Source: Ferruginibacter sp. (GTDB lineage Bacteria > Bacteroidota > Bacteroidia > Chitinophagales > Chitinophagaceae). Taken from it: DNA of 35,658 nucleotides. The translations under genes and the position numbers were made by a program. Shown piece by piece: positions 27,271 to 35,658 of the stretch (the first letter of the stretch is position 1; each line of letters starts with the position of its first letter). The stretch spans positions 1 through 35,658 of the forward strand of contig JAOAUI010000451.1 of NCBI GenBank assembly GCA_030157685.1, given 5' to 3'. Under the pieces are notes generated by a model that saw only the letters and a list, made by a program, of their open reading frames with translations, was not told the origin of the DNA and did not search any database.

Positions 27271-28251
27271 TTATTGTTCTTCACGGCCGATCATTTTACC
27301 GCCTGAACTCCATTGTTTATTGAGGTTTTCAAATTCTTTAAGGTCGGCATCGGTAAATTTTTGGGTAACCAGTTCTTTCAGATCTGGCTGGCCTGCATTA
27401 ACCCAGGCTGTGTACCAGAATGAGGCAATGGCATAAATTGATTGGCGCATCCGCCGCTCAATCATGCCATCCAGCATTTTATTATAGGCAATGGTAAAGG
27501 CAGATGAGTACTGACGGATAGTTTTACCATTCCTGTTTTCAAAAGCATATTTTTTATCGTCGGCAAATTTTTTGCTGAGTTCACGTTCGTAGGTTAAAAC
27601 TGTATCGGCAGCCCGGGCGCTTTCCAAAACACGTTTCCAAATAAAATCGCCGGGGTTTTGTATGTATTCTGCCTTGCCAATAAAAAAATCAAATTCCTTT
27701 TCGGCCAGCAACTCGGGCACCCGGCTTTCCCAAAAACCATGAATGCCTTTTTGATTGGTAAGCTGCCCGTTGTGATTACTGCTGGCATGCAGCGGTACAT
27801 GTGCATCCGAAATATAATGGCCTATCTCGGCACTGCATTTCATGATGAGGCTGTAATTCTTTGCTTTAAATGCATCTGTTAACCGGTGCAGCATGGTTTG
27901 TACGTGCCAGGGCACAATGCCATGCAGCCTTAAAGAATCTTCTCCAAATTTTTCAACGGCATCAGTCCATTTGCGGGGCAGGTTTGTGTATGGATAAGCG
28001 CCGTAATGATCAATATCAATATAATGCCTGGGGCCTTCATCAGGCAGGGCGTATCTTCTTTTATCGGGGTCAATGGCATGTTCGCTTAAAAAGACAATAT
28101 TGGGTTTAAACAAAACCATCATCTCTGGAGGCAATAAAAAAACAGCGAAGTAATTTATTTTTTGATGAGCGTAGAATCCCCAGCAGTAAACTTGTTTGCT
28201 GATTAGCAGTAAAATAAAAAATGGTAATAGAAACCGGATAGCTTTTTGCAT
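27271..28251 (-). CDS. zinc-dependent phospholipase C / S1-P1-like hydrolase family protein
   Basis: Signal peptide then WGFYAHQKINYFAV; RHYIDIDHYG; CSAEIGHYISDAHVPLHASSNHNGQ. Confidence 0.7.
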   Translation of the reverse strand: MQKAIRFLLPFFILLLISKQVYCWGFYAHQKINYFAVFLLPPEMMVLFKPNIVFLSEHAIDPDKRRYALPDEGPRHYIDIDHYGAYPYTNLPRKWTDAVEKFGEDSLRLHGIVPWHVQTMLHRLTDAFKAKNYSLIMKCSAEIGHYISDAHVPLHASSNHNGQLTNQKGIHGFWESRVPELLAEKEFDFFIGKAEYIQNPGDFIWKRVLESARAADTVLTYERELSKKFADDKKYAFENRNGKTIRQYSSAFTIAYNKMLDGMIERRMRQSIYAIASFWYTAWVNAGQPDLKELVTQKFTDADLKEFENLNKQWSSGGKMIGREEQ

Positions 28252-28283
28252 GGTACCCCGATTAAGCTATTTAAAAATACAAT

Positions 28284-28901
28284 TTATTTTTTGGTTTCAT
28301 CGTCGTCAATATCGGTAACACCGCCACTTACAGCAAATTTCATGGTTTGCGAGGCGCTGATATTATCTATAAGCCGCACCCTGTTTTTGGGGATAACATA
28401 TACATTGCCTGCAATGGAATAGGCCATGGGTACATATACTGTTACATAATCTTTCAGGCCAAAATCCACCATATCTTCCCTGGTAACAAAACCAAAACGC
28501 CACACATCATTGTCGTCAACATTGGCAAGTACATGTTTGGTAAACTTTTTATGCTCGCCGGCAAATGCTTCAAAAAAATCACGGGTGGTAGCATAAATGT
28601 GCTTAATGCCCGGAGTTTTTTCAAGCAGCTTATCAAAAAAACTTACAAAACGGCTGGTAATAAAAAAAGAACTCACATAGCCGATTATGATCAAAAATGC
28701 GATAATGATCACAAACCCAATTCCATAATTTCTTACATGCACAGTGCCTTGTGCATCTGTATAGGAAAAAATGGGGATCAGGCTGTCGATAGAAGAAACT
28801 GCCCAATACAGAAAATAGGCAGTAATAGTTACCGGGCCTAAAATAAGCAGCCCTTGCAGAAAATACTGTAGCAGTTTTTTATAGTTGAAACTCTTTTGCA
28901 T
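28284..28901 (-). CDS. DUF502 family membrane protein
   Basis: FLQGLLILGPVTITAYFLYWAVSSID, PGIKHIYATTRDFFEAF, VTVYVPMAYSIAGNVYVIPK. Confidence 0.8.
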   Translation of the reverse strand: MQKSFNYKKLLQYFLQGLLILGPVTITAYFLYWAVSSIDSLIPIFSYTDAQGTVHVRNYGIGFVIIIAFLIIIGYVSSFFITSRFVSFFDKLLEKTPGIKHIYATTRDFFEAFAGEHKKFTKHVLANVDDNDVWRFGFVTREDMVDFGLKDYVTVYVPMAYSIAGNVYVIPKNRVRLIDNISASQTMKFAVSGGVTDIDDDETKK

Positions 28902-29063
28902 AACGATTTATTTACGTACCAAAGATAATTGTTTAAAAAGGTATTGCTGTGTGTACCATTAATCATCAGATAATGCCGTTTATTAAAAAATTGTTACGAA
29001 TTGATAAAAAACCTGATGGAAACTATGGTTACATTAAAAGTTTCCTTAGTTTTGCATCCGATT

Positions 29064-29699
29064 ATGACAGAAACAGATACAAAATCAAGAATTCAGAAAG
29101 CAGCACACGACCTGGTGATGCGATACGGTATACGCAGCGTAAGTATGGATGATATTGCCAATAACCTGGGCATGAGCAAAAAAACCATTTACCAGTATTT
29201 TAAAGATAAAGACGAACTGGTAGAAGCCGTGGTAGACGAGGTTATATCAACCAACCAATATGCCTGTAAAGAAGATATTGACAAATCAGAAAATGCAGTG
29301 CATGAGATTTTTCTGGTGATGGAAATGATGGCCGAGATGTTTAAGACCATGAATCCATCCATACTGCATGATATGCAGAAATACCATCCAACAGCCTTCA
29401 GTAAATTCAAAAAACATAAAAACGAATTCCTGTATAACGTGTGTACACAAAACATGCTGCGTGGTGTACAGGAAGAGTTATACCGGCCCGAAATGGCAGT
29501 AGATATTTTATGCCGGTACCGGGTAGAAACTATGTTTATCCCCTTCAATCCTGAATTTCAGCAAAGCTTAAAACACAGTTTGGCAAAAATTGAAGAAGAG
29601 ATACTGATGCATTTTCTTTTTGGGCTGGTATCACAAAAGGGTTACAAACTGATCATTAAGTACAGGGAACAAAAAGAAAAAGAATCGGCAAAAAAATAA
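29064..29699 (+). CDS. TetR/AcrR family transcriptional regulator
   Basis: TKSRIQKAAHDLVMRYGIRSVSMDDIANNLGMSKKTIYQYFKDKDELVEAVV. ATG at 29064. Confidence 0.92.
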   Translation: MTETDTKSRIQKAAHDLVMRYGIRSVSMDDIANNLGMSKKTIYQYFKDKDELVEAVVDEVISTNQYACKEDIDKSENAVHEIFLVMEMMAEMFKTMNPSILHDMQKYHPTAFSKFKKHKNEFLYNVCTQNMLRGVQEELYRPEMAVDILCRYRVETMFIPFNPEFQQSLKHSLAKIEEEILMHFLFGLVSQKGYKLIIKYREQKEKESAKK

Positions 29700-29719
29700 A
29701 AAGTAATAAAATAGTTGCG

Positions 29720-31054
29720 ATGAAAAAATTAAAGAATTACAGCCTTTTAATCATATGCCTGCTGGCTTTGAATATAACAAATGCACAAACAGTAAATTCA
29801 TTTACAGTGCAACAGGCAGCTGATTATGCCAAAAAGAATTCGGTACAGGTAAAAAATGCGCTGCTGGATATTTTAATACAGAAGCAAACCAACAAGGATA
29901 TTACTTCTATTGCATTGCCGCAGATTGGTGGATCAGCCTCGGTAAATGATTACCTGCAAATACCAACTACGCTTTTACCTGGCCAGATTGTTGGACAGCC
30001 CGTCGGTACTTATGTGCCTGTAAAATTTGGCACCAAGTGGAACGCTTCGGCAGGTGTATCGTTGAGCCAGATTGTTTTTGACGGCCAGGTATTTATTGCA
30101 TTGAAGGCACGCAACGGCACCATTACTTACCAGGAACAGATAGCCAAACTTACAGAAGAGAGTATTATTGCCAACGTACATAAAGTGTATTACCAACTGG
30201 TTACCGGTAAAATACAAATTGAATTGCTGGATGCCAACATTGGCCGCCTTGAAAAACTAAAACGTGATGTACAGATCATGTACGATAATGGCTTTACCGA
30301 AAAAGTAGACATTGATAAACTTGCTGTACAGCTTGCCAACCTGCAAACAGAAAAGCTGAAGGCGAACAACCTGATAGCAAATGGATACTCGGGTTTGAAA
30401 ATGCTGATGGGTATGCCAATTAAAGACAGCCTGGTACTTACAGATACACTTGACGACAACAAAATAAGAGAAGGTGTGCTGGAAGCAAGCCAGTATAAAT
30501 ATACCGACCGTAAAGAATTTCAGATAATAGAAACAGCAAATAAACTGAACGGATTGAATGTAAGAAGATATAAACTGAGTGCGATACCCTCTTTCAATCT
30601 TGTAGGTAATTATTCCCTGCAGGCGCAACGCAGCAAGTTTGATTTTTTTGGTAAAGGAGATTGGTTCAGCACTTCCTACATTGGGTTACAAATGCATGTG
30701 CCCATCTTTAATGGCTTTGCTTTAAAAGCCAGAACACAAAAAGCAAGGCTTGAGCTACAGAAAACGAAAAATCAAACTGAGGCATTAAAAATAAATATTG
30801 ATGCTGAAGTTGAGAGCGCTAAAAACAATTTTGTTGCAGCCATTGCCTCTATGGATTTTCAAAAAAAGAATATGGCATTGGCCGAAAAGGTATACGGACA
30901 AACCAAAAAGAAATATGAAATAGGCACCGGCTCTGCCACCGAAATAAATACTGCACAGCTTGATCTTAAAACAGCACAAACCAATTACATCACGGCTTTA
31001 TCAGATGCCATACTTGCAAAAATTGACTTCTTAAAAGCCACCGGAAAATTATAA
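29720..31054 (+). CDS. TolC family outer-membrane efflux protein
   Basis: Signal peptide (ITNAQ); FTVQQAADYAKKNSVQVKNA; repeat half with FNGFALKARTQKARLELQKTKNQ and YEIGTGSATEINTAQLDL. Confidence 0.92.
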   Translation: MKKLKNYSLLIICLLALNITNAQTVNSFTVQQAADYAKKNSVQVKNALLDILIQKQTNKDITSIALPQIGGSASVNDYLQIPTTLLPGQIVGQPVGTYVPVKFGTKWNASAGVSLSQIVFDGQVFIALKARNGTITYQEQIAKLTEESIIANVHKVYYQLVTGKIQIELLDANIGRLEKLKRDVQIMYDNGFTEKVDIDKLAVQLANLQTEKLKANNLIANGYSGLKMLMGMPIKDSLVLTDTLDDNKIREGVLEASQYKYTDRKEFQIIETANKLNGLNVRRYKLSAIPSFNLVGNYSLQAQRSKFDFFGKGDWFSTSYIGLQMHVPIFNGFALKARTQKARLELQKTKNQTEALKINIDAEVESAKNNFVAAIASMDFQKKNMALAEKVYGQTKKKYEIGTGSATEINTAQLDLKTAQTNYITALSDAILAKIDFLKATGKL

Positions 31055-31077
31055 TTAAACAGACCAACTATAAACAG

Positions 31078-32289
31078 ATGAAAAAAGCAACACAAATTTC
31101 CATTGCAGTACTTACGATGTTTTTAATAGCATCATGCGGTAACAGCTCAAAAGACGGAGCGGCAGCTATTAACGATAAAAAAGCTGCCATTGAAAAACTG
31201 AAAGCCGATAAGACCAAAACGGATGAAGAAATTAAAAAACTACAGGCAGAGCTGGAGAAGCTTGACACAAATGCTGCCAATGCAGCTAAAATAAAACTGG
31301 TTGCTGTTACTGCCGTAACCACGGAAGATTTTAAGCATTATATCGATTTGCAGGGTAAGGTTGATGCTGAAAACATTTCTTACATATCGCCCCGTATGGG
31401 CCCTGCGCAGGTAAAGGCTGTGTATGTTTCCCAGGGACAGGCAGTTAAAAAAGGCCAGTTACTGTTAAAGCTTGATGATGCCATTATGCGGCAAAATGTA
31501 ATTGCGGCAACACAGCAATTAGAAGGAATAAAAACACAATTAGGCTTTGCCAAAAACCTATACCAACGACAGCAAAACCTTTGGAAGGAAGGAATTGGTA
31601 CCGAAGTACAGTTGATTACAGCAAAAACAAATGTAACCGGCCTGGAAAATCAATTGTCTGCCGCAGGCGAAAATATAAAAACACTTCAGGAGCAATTAAA
31701 GACTGCAAATGTTTATAGTGATGTAACCGGTATTGCTGATATTGTCGCCATAAGGGTAGGAGAAACTTTTTCTGGAATGAGCGCTACCGGGCCGCAAATA
31801 AAAATTGTAAATACTTCTTCACTGAAAGTAGTTACCAATGTGCCCGAAAATTATTTAACCAGGATGCATAAAGGATCGCAGGTGCAGATATTTATTCCGG
31901 ATGCAAACAAAACAGTTAATTCAACTATTTCGTTAATCAGCCAGTCTATTGATCCGCTGCAAAGAGGTTTTATTGCCGAAGCAAAAATACCTTACGATGC
32001 AGTGTTAAAACCAAGCCAATCAGCCGTGGTAAAAATATTGGATTATGCAGCAGCCAATGCTATTGTAATTCCGGTTAATGTTGTACAGAGCGATGAAACC
32101 GGTAAATATGTTTATGTAGTAAGCAAGAGCAGCAATGGCAAAACACTGGCACACCGTGTAGTAGTAACTATTGGCGAAGTGTATGGCGAAAGGGTTGAGA
32201 TAAAAGCAGGCCTTAAAGCAGGCGATCAGCTGGTTACTGAAGGGTTTCAGAACTTGTACGAAGGGCAGAATATTACCACAACTATGTAA
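31078..32289 (+). CDS. RND efflux periplasmic adaptor subunit (lipoprotein)
   Basis: Lipobox LIASC; coiled-coil; AVYVSQGQAVKKGQLLLKLDD; IRVGETF; GLKAGDQLVTEGFQNLYEGQ. Confidence 0.93.
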   Translation: MKKATQISIAVLTMFLIASCGNSSKDGAAAINDKKAAIEKLKADKTKTDEEIKKLQAELEKLDTNAANAAKIKLVAVTAVTTEDFKHYIDLQGKVDAENISYISPRMGPAQVKAVYVSQGQAVKKGQLLLKLDDAIMRQNVIAATQQLEGIKTQLGFAKNLYQRQQNLWKEGIGTEVQLITAKTNVTGLENQLSAAGENIKTLQEQLKTANVYSDVTGIADIVAIRVGETFSGMSATGPQIKIVNTSSLKVVTNVPENYLTRMHKGSQVQIFIPDANKTVNSTISLISQSIDPLQRGFIAEAKIPYDAVLKPSQSAVVKILDYAAANAIVIPVNVVQSDETGKYVYVVSKSSNGKTLAHRVVVTIGEVYGERVEIKAGLKAGDQLVTEGFQNLYEGQNITTTM

Positions 32290-32360
32290 TGGGTTCTTCG
32301 AAAAAATAAACAGAACTAACTTATTTTCTTTTTATAAGAAAGAGCCACTAAACAATTTTT

Positions 32361-35300
32361 ATGAATTTCATTGAAGGAGTAAAAGAAAAATTTAAAGAAT
32401 TTAAACCTACCAGCTGGGCTGTAAACAACCGTACTGCTGTGTACATAATTGCGGTGTTGATATCGGCTTTTGGACTTATCAAATTTACCACCATGCCCAA
32501 GGAGCAGTTTCCGGACATTGTGGTGCCAACCATTTCGATTGTTACTGTATATGCCGGTAATTCGCCCAAGGATATTGAGAACCTGGTAACCAGGCCTATT
32601 GAAAAACAATTGAAAGGCATCAGCGGTGCCAAGGTTAAAAAAATTACCAGTACATCGCAGGCCGATTATAGTTTGATTGTAACGGAGTTTGATACCGATG
32701 TAAAAACAGAAGTAGCCAAACAGAAAGTAAAGGATGCGATTGATAAGGCAAAAACAGATCTGCCAGACGACCTTACCTCTGAACCCGCTGTTGCCGAGTT
32801 TGCATTCAGCGAAATGCCAATCATGTTTGTAAACGTGAGTGGCGATTATGATGGCATAAAACTGAAGCAGTATGCTGATAAACTGCAGGATAAGTTTGAA
32901 GAACTTACCGAGATAACCCGTGCAGAAATAGTTGGTGCGCCGGAAAGGGAGATACAGGTAAATGTAGATCCGTATAAAATGAGCCAGGCCCGTATTAGTT
33001 TTATGGATATAGAAAACGCCATTAGCCGGGAGAACAGGGATATAACTGGCGGTACACTGGAGATAGGCGACATGAGACGCACCATAAAAGTGAAAGGACA
33101 ATTTATCAGCGCATTAAATCTTAATAATATTGTGGTACGCAGCAGTGCACAGGGTGCTACAGTTTACTTAAGAGATATTGCAGAGTTAAAAGATACAATT
33201 AAAGAAAAAGACAGCTACGCCCGTTTGGATGGTAAGAATGTGGTAACACTCAATATCGTAAAACGTGCAGGTGAAAATCTTATCAATGCCGCAGATAAAA
33301 TAAAAGGTATTGTGGAAGAGATGAAAGTGAAGGAAGAGTTACCCAAAGATTTGAAAGTTGTAATCACCGGTGATTTAAGTAAAGCCACCAAAACATCTTT
33401 TAACGAACTGGTAAATACCATCATCATCGGTTTTGTGCTGGTGCTCATCATCCTCATGTTCTTCATGGGTGTTACCAATGCATTTTTTGTGGCATTGAGT
33501 GTGCCTTTGAGTGTGTTTGTGGCATTTATGTTTTTGCCATTGGCAGATGGGATTATAGGAACAACCATTACACTAAATTTTATTGTACTCTTTGCATTGC
33601 TGCTTGGGCTGGGTATTATTGTGGATGATGCGATTGTCGTCATAGAAAATACGCACCGTATTTATAACAACGGCAAGGTCCCGATAGTCCGAAGTGCCAA
33701 GGAAGCCGCCGGAGAGGTTTTTATTCCGGTGCTGGCTGGTACTGCAACTACATTGGCGCCCTTCTTCCCGCTATTATTATGGAAAGGGCTGATAGGCAAG
33801 TTCATGATTTACCTGCCCACAGTGCTTATACTTACTTTGGCAGCATCGTTGATCGTGGCATTTTTCTTTAACCCTGTTTTTGCAGTAAGCTTTATGAAGC
33901 CCGAGGGCAAAGAATTTGAAAAGCCAAAGCGTGCCATCTGGACCAATAAACGGTTTATCATTTTTGCCATAGCCGGTGTTTTATTGCACCTGCCAGGCTT
34001 CCATGGTACCGCCAACTTCTTTTTAATGATGGCCTTGCTGATGATACTGAATGCATACGTTTTAAACGATGCCATACATGCTTTTCAAAAAAGAGTATTG
34101 CCTGCATTGATGAACCGGTACGAAAAATTATTAAAATGGATATTGGTTGGATGGCGGCCTGTATGGGCATTTGCATCGCTATTTGGTTTGTTTGTTATTT
34201 CTTTATTATTGTTGATGGCAAGAGGAAATAAATCAACCTTCTTCCCCAGCGGCGACCCTAATTTTATTTATGTGTATTTAAAATTGCCGGTTGGTACCGA
34301 CATAAAATACACGGATAGTGTTACGCACTTATTGGAAGAACGTGTACAGAAAATTTTAGAGAAAGAATTGCCTACACAACCCGGTGGTATTGTAGAAAGT
34401 ATTATTACCAATGTGGCTGTTAGTGCCAACAATCCAAGAGATAATAACAGAAGTGTGCAGCCTAACCTGGGCCGTATACAGGTATCGTTTGTAGAGTATG
34501 ATAAAAGAGAAGGTAAAAAAACATTGCCTTTTAAAGAAGAGATACGCAGACAAATGACGGGCATACCGGGAGCCAGTATTGAAGTGGCACAGGAAGATGG
34601 CGGACCTCCAACTGATCCTCCGGTGAACATTGAAATACAGGGCGATAATTTTGAAAGCATTGCCAGGGTGGCCAGCGATCTGTCGCACTATATGGATACC
34701 AACCAGATCAATGGTATAGAAAACCTGCAGATGGATGTAGATCTAAACAGTCCGGAAATAAGTATTAATGTAGACAGGGAGAGAGCCATGATGGAGGGAT
34801 TGAGTACAGCGCAGATTGGTATGGAAATACGTACAGCTTTATTTGGTAAAGAAGTAAGTAAATTAAAAGATGGCGAAGATGAATACAAAATTCAGTTACG
34901 TACGACAGACCTGGTGCGCCATAATATTACCGATCTGATGAACATGCGTATTACATTTATGGATATGAATACGATGCGGATAAAAAGTATTCCCATAAGT
35001 GCAGTGGCAAGTATTGATTATACAACGGCAACCGGTGCCATAAAACGTAAAAATGTAAAACGTACCATACAGTTACAAAGTAATGTACTGGACCCTACAA
35101 TGGTAGGAAAAGTAAATGCCGAATTACAATTAAAGCTGGATGATTTTAAAACAAAGAATAAAATTCCAGCTGACGTTACTTTAAAACTAAGCGGACAAAG
35201 TGAGCAGGAAAAAGAAACACAATCATTTTTAGGCTGGGCACTGGCCATTGCCCTGGGAATTATTTTCCTGATATTGGTATTGCAATTCAACAGTATCAGT

Positions 35301-35658
35301 AAACCGTTTATTGTTATTACTGAAATATTCTTTAGCATAATCGGTGTATTCCTGGGTTATGCCTTAACCGGTATGACGATAGCAACGATCATGTTAGGTG
35401 TAGGCATCATTGCATTGGCGGGTATTGTAATTAAGAATGGTATTCTGTTAATAGAATTTACTGATGAATTAAGGGGCAGGGGCATGCGTACCAGGCATGC
35501 AGCTATTGAAGCCGGTAAGATTCGTATCATTCCGGTAATGCTTACTGCTATAGCAACCATACTTGGTTTGTTGCCATTGGCAGTTGGTTTTAATATCGAT
35601 TTCGTTTCCTTCTTCCAGCACCTGAATCCGCATATTTTCTTTGGTGGCGATAGTGTGG
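32361..35658 (+). CDS. RND (AcrB/MexB-type) efflux permease, 3' truncated by window edge
   Basis: ATG at 32361, sampled frame open to the end: MNFIEGVKEKFKEFKPTSWAVNNRTAVYIIAVLISAFGLIKFTTMPKEQFPDIVVPTISIVTVYAGNSPKDIENLVTRPIEKQL... Not in the ORF track because it has no stop in the window. Confidence 0.92.
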   Translation, partial: MNFIEGVKEKFKEFKPTSWAVNNRTAVYIIAVLISAFGLIKFTTMPKEQFPDIVVPTISIVTVYAGNSPKDIENLVTRPIEKQLKGISGAKVKKITSTSQADYSLIVTEFDTDVKTEVAKQKVKDAIDKAKTDLPDDLTSEPAVAEFAFSEMPIMFVNVSGDYDGIKLKQYADKLQDKFEELTEITRAEIVGAPEREIQVNVDPYKMSQARISFMDIENAISRENRDITGGTLEIGDMRRTIKVKGQFISALNLNNIVVRSSAQGATVYLRDIAELKDTIKEKDSYARLDGKNVVTLNIVKRAGENLINAADKIKGIVEEMKVKEELPKDLKVVITGDLSKATKTSFNELVNTIIIGFVLVLIILMFFMGVTNAFFVALSVPLSVFVAFMFLPLADGIIGTTITLNFIVLFALLLGLGIIVDDAIVVIENTHRIYNNGKVPIVRSAKEAAGEVFIPVLAGTATTLAPFFPLLLWKGLIGKFMIYLPTVLILTLAASLIVAFFFNPVFAVSFMKPEGKEFEKPKRAIWTNKRFIIFAIAGVLLHLPGFHGTANFFLMMALLMILNAYVLNDAIHAFQKRVLPALMNRYEKLLKWILVGWRPVWAFASLFGLFVISLLLLMARGNKSTFFPSGDPNFIYVYLKLPVGTDIKYTDSVTHLLEERVQKILEKELPTQPGGIVESIITNVAVSANNPRDNNRSVQPNLGRIQVSFVEYDKREGKKTLPFKEEIRRQMTGIPGASIEVAQEDGGPPTDPPVNIEIQGDNFESIARVASDLSHYMDTNQINGIENLQMDVDLNSPEISINVDRERAMMEGLSTAQIGMEIRTALFGKEVSKLKDGEDEYKIQLRTTDLVRHNITDLMNMRITFMDMNTMRIKSIPISAVASIDYTTATGAIKRKNVKRTIQLQSNVLDPTMVGKVNAELQLKLDDFKTKNKIPADVTLKLSGQSEQEKETQSFLGWALAIALGIIFLILVLQFNSISKPFIVITEIFFSIIGVFLGYALTGMTIATIMLGVGIIALAGIVIKNGILLIEFTDELRGRGMRTRHAAIEAGKIRIIPVMLTAIATILGLLPLAVGFNIDFVSFFQHLNPHIFFGGDSV

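Noticed and set aside
31306-31319. GTTAC-TGCC-GTAAC inverted repeat
   Set aside because: Arms are in the opposite orientation to the operator family, and it lies inside the RND adaptor CDS.
32316-33101. 261-aa minus-strand ORF over the RND permease
   Set aside because: The plus strand encodes a clear RND permease in an open frame; the antisense translation has no recognisable family.

Overview
This 35.7 kb window looks like a Bacteroidota chromosome, probably Chitinophagaceae-like (AT-rich, T9SS-type proteins, Bacteroidetes-type -7 element, no obvious Shine-Dalgarno sites). No tRNA, rRNA, CRISPR array or transposase was recognised. The most notable region is a compact sulfur-metabolism locus at about 1.0-12.85 kb: small DUF2892-like protein, OsmC, SQR-like flavoprotein, TusE/DsrC-like protein, DsrE2-like protein, [terminator], DUF202, DUF2892/small Cys-rich membrane proteins, thioredoxin, two rhodaneses, UspA, split YeeE/YedE pair, TsdA-like dihaem cytochrome c, Tat-exported SoxB-like metallophosphoesterase, OprD-like porin, Cys-rich Crp/Fnr regulator, [terminator]. 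No SoxYZ, SoxAX, DsrAB or sHdr is visible. Four intergenic regions of this locus share a 16-bp inverted repeat, consensus TGTAAC-N4-GTTACA. In all four it lies exactly 21 nt upstream of a match, perfect to weak, to the Bacteroidetes -7 element TAnnTTTG. This suggests a class-II Crp/Fnr-activated sulfur regulon whose regulator is the last gene of the main operon. The rest of the window is more ordinary: T9SS/beta-helix secreted proteins, a CHASE/multi-PAS histidine kinase with a NarL-type response regulator, acyl-CoA synthetase, TPR protein, DUF1015-SerC, zinc-dependent phospholipase C-like protein, DUF502, TetR and a TolC/RND efflux operon truncated at the right edge. All family calls come from reading the translations; no database search was run.
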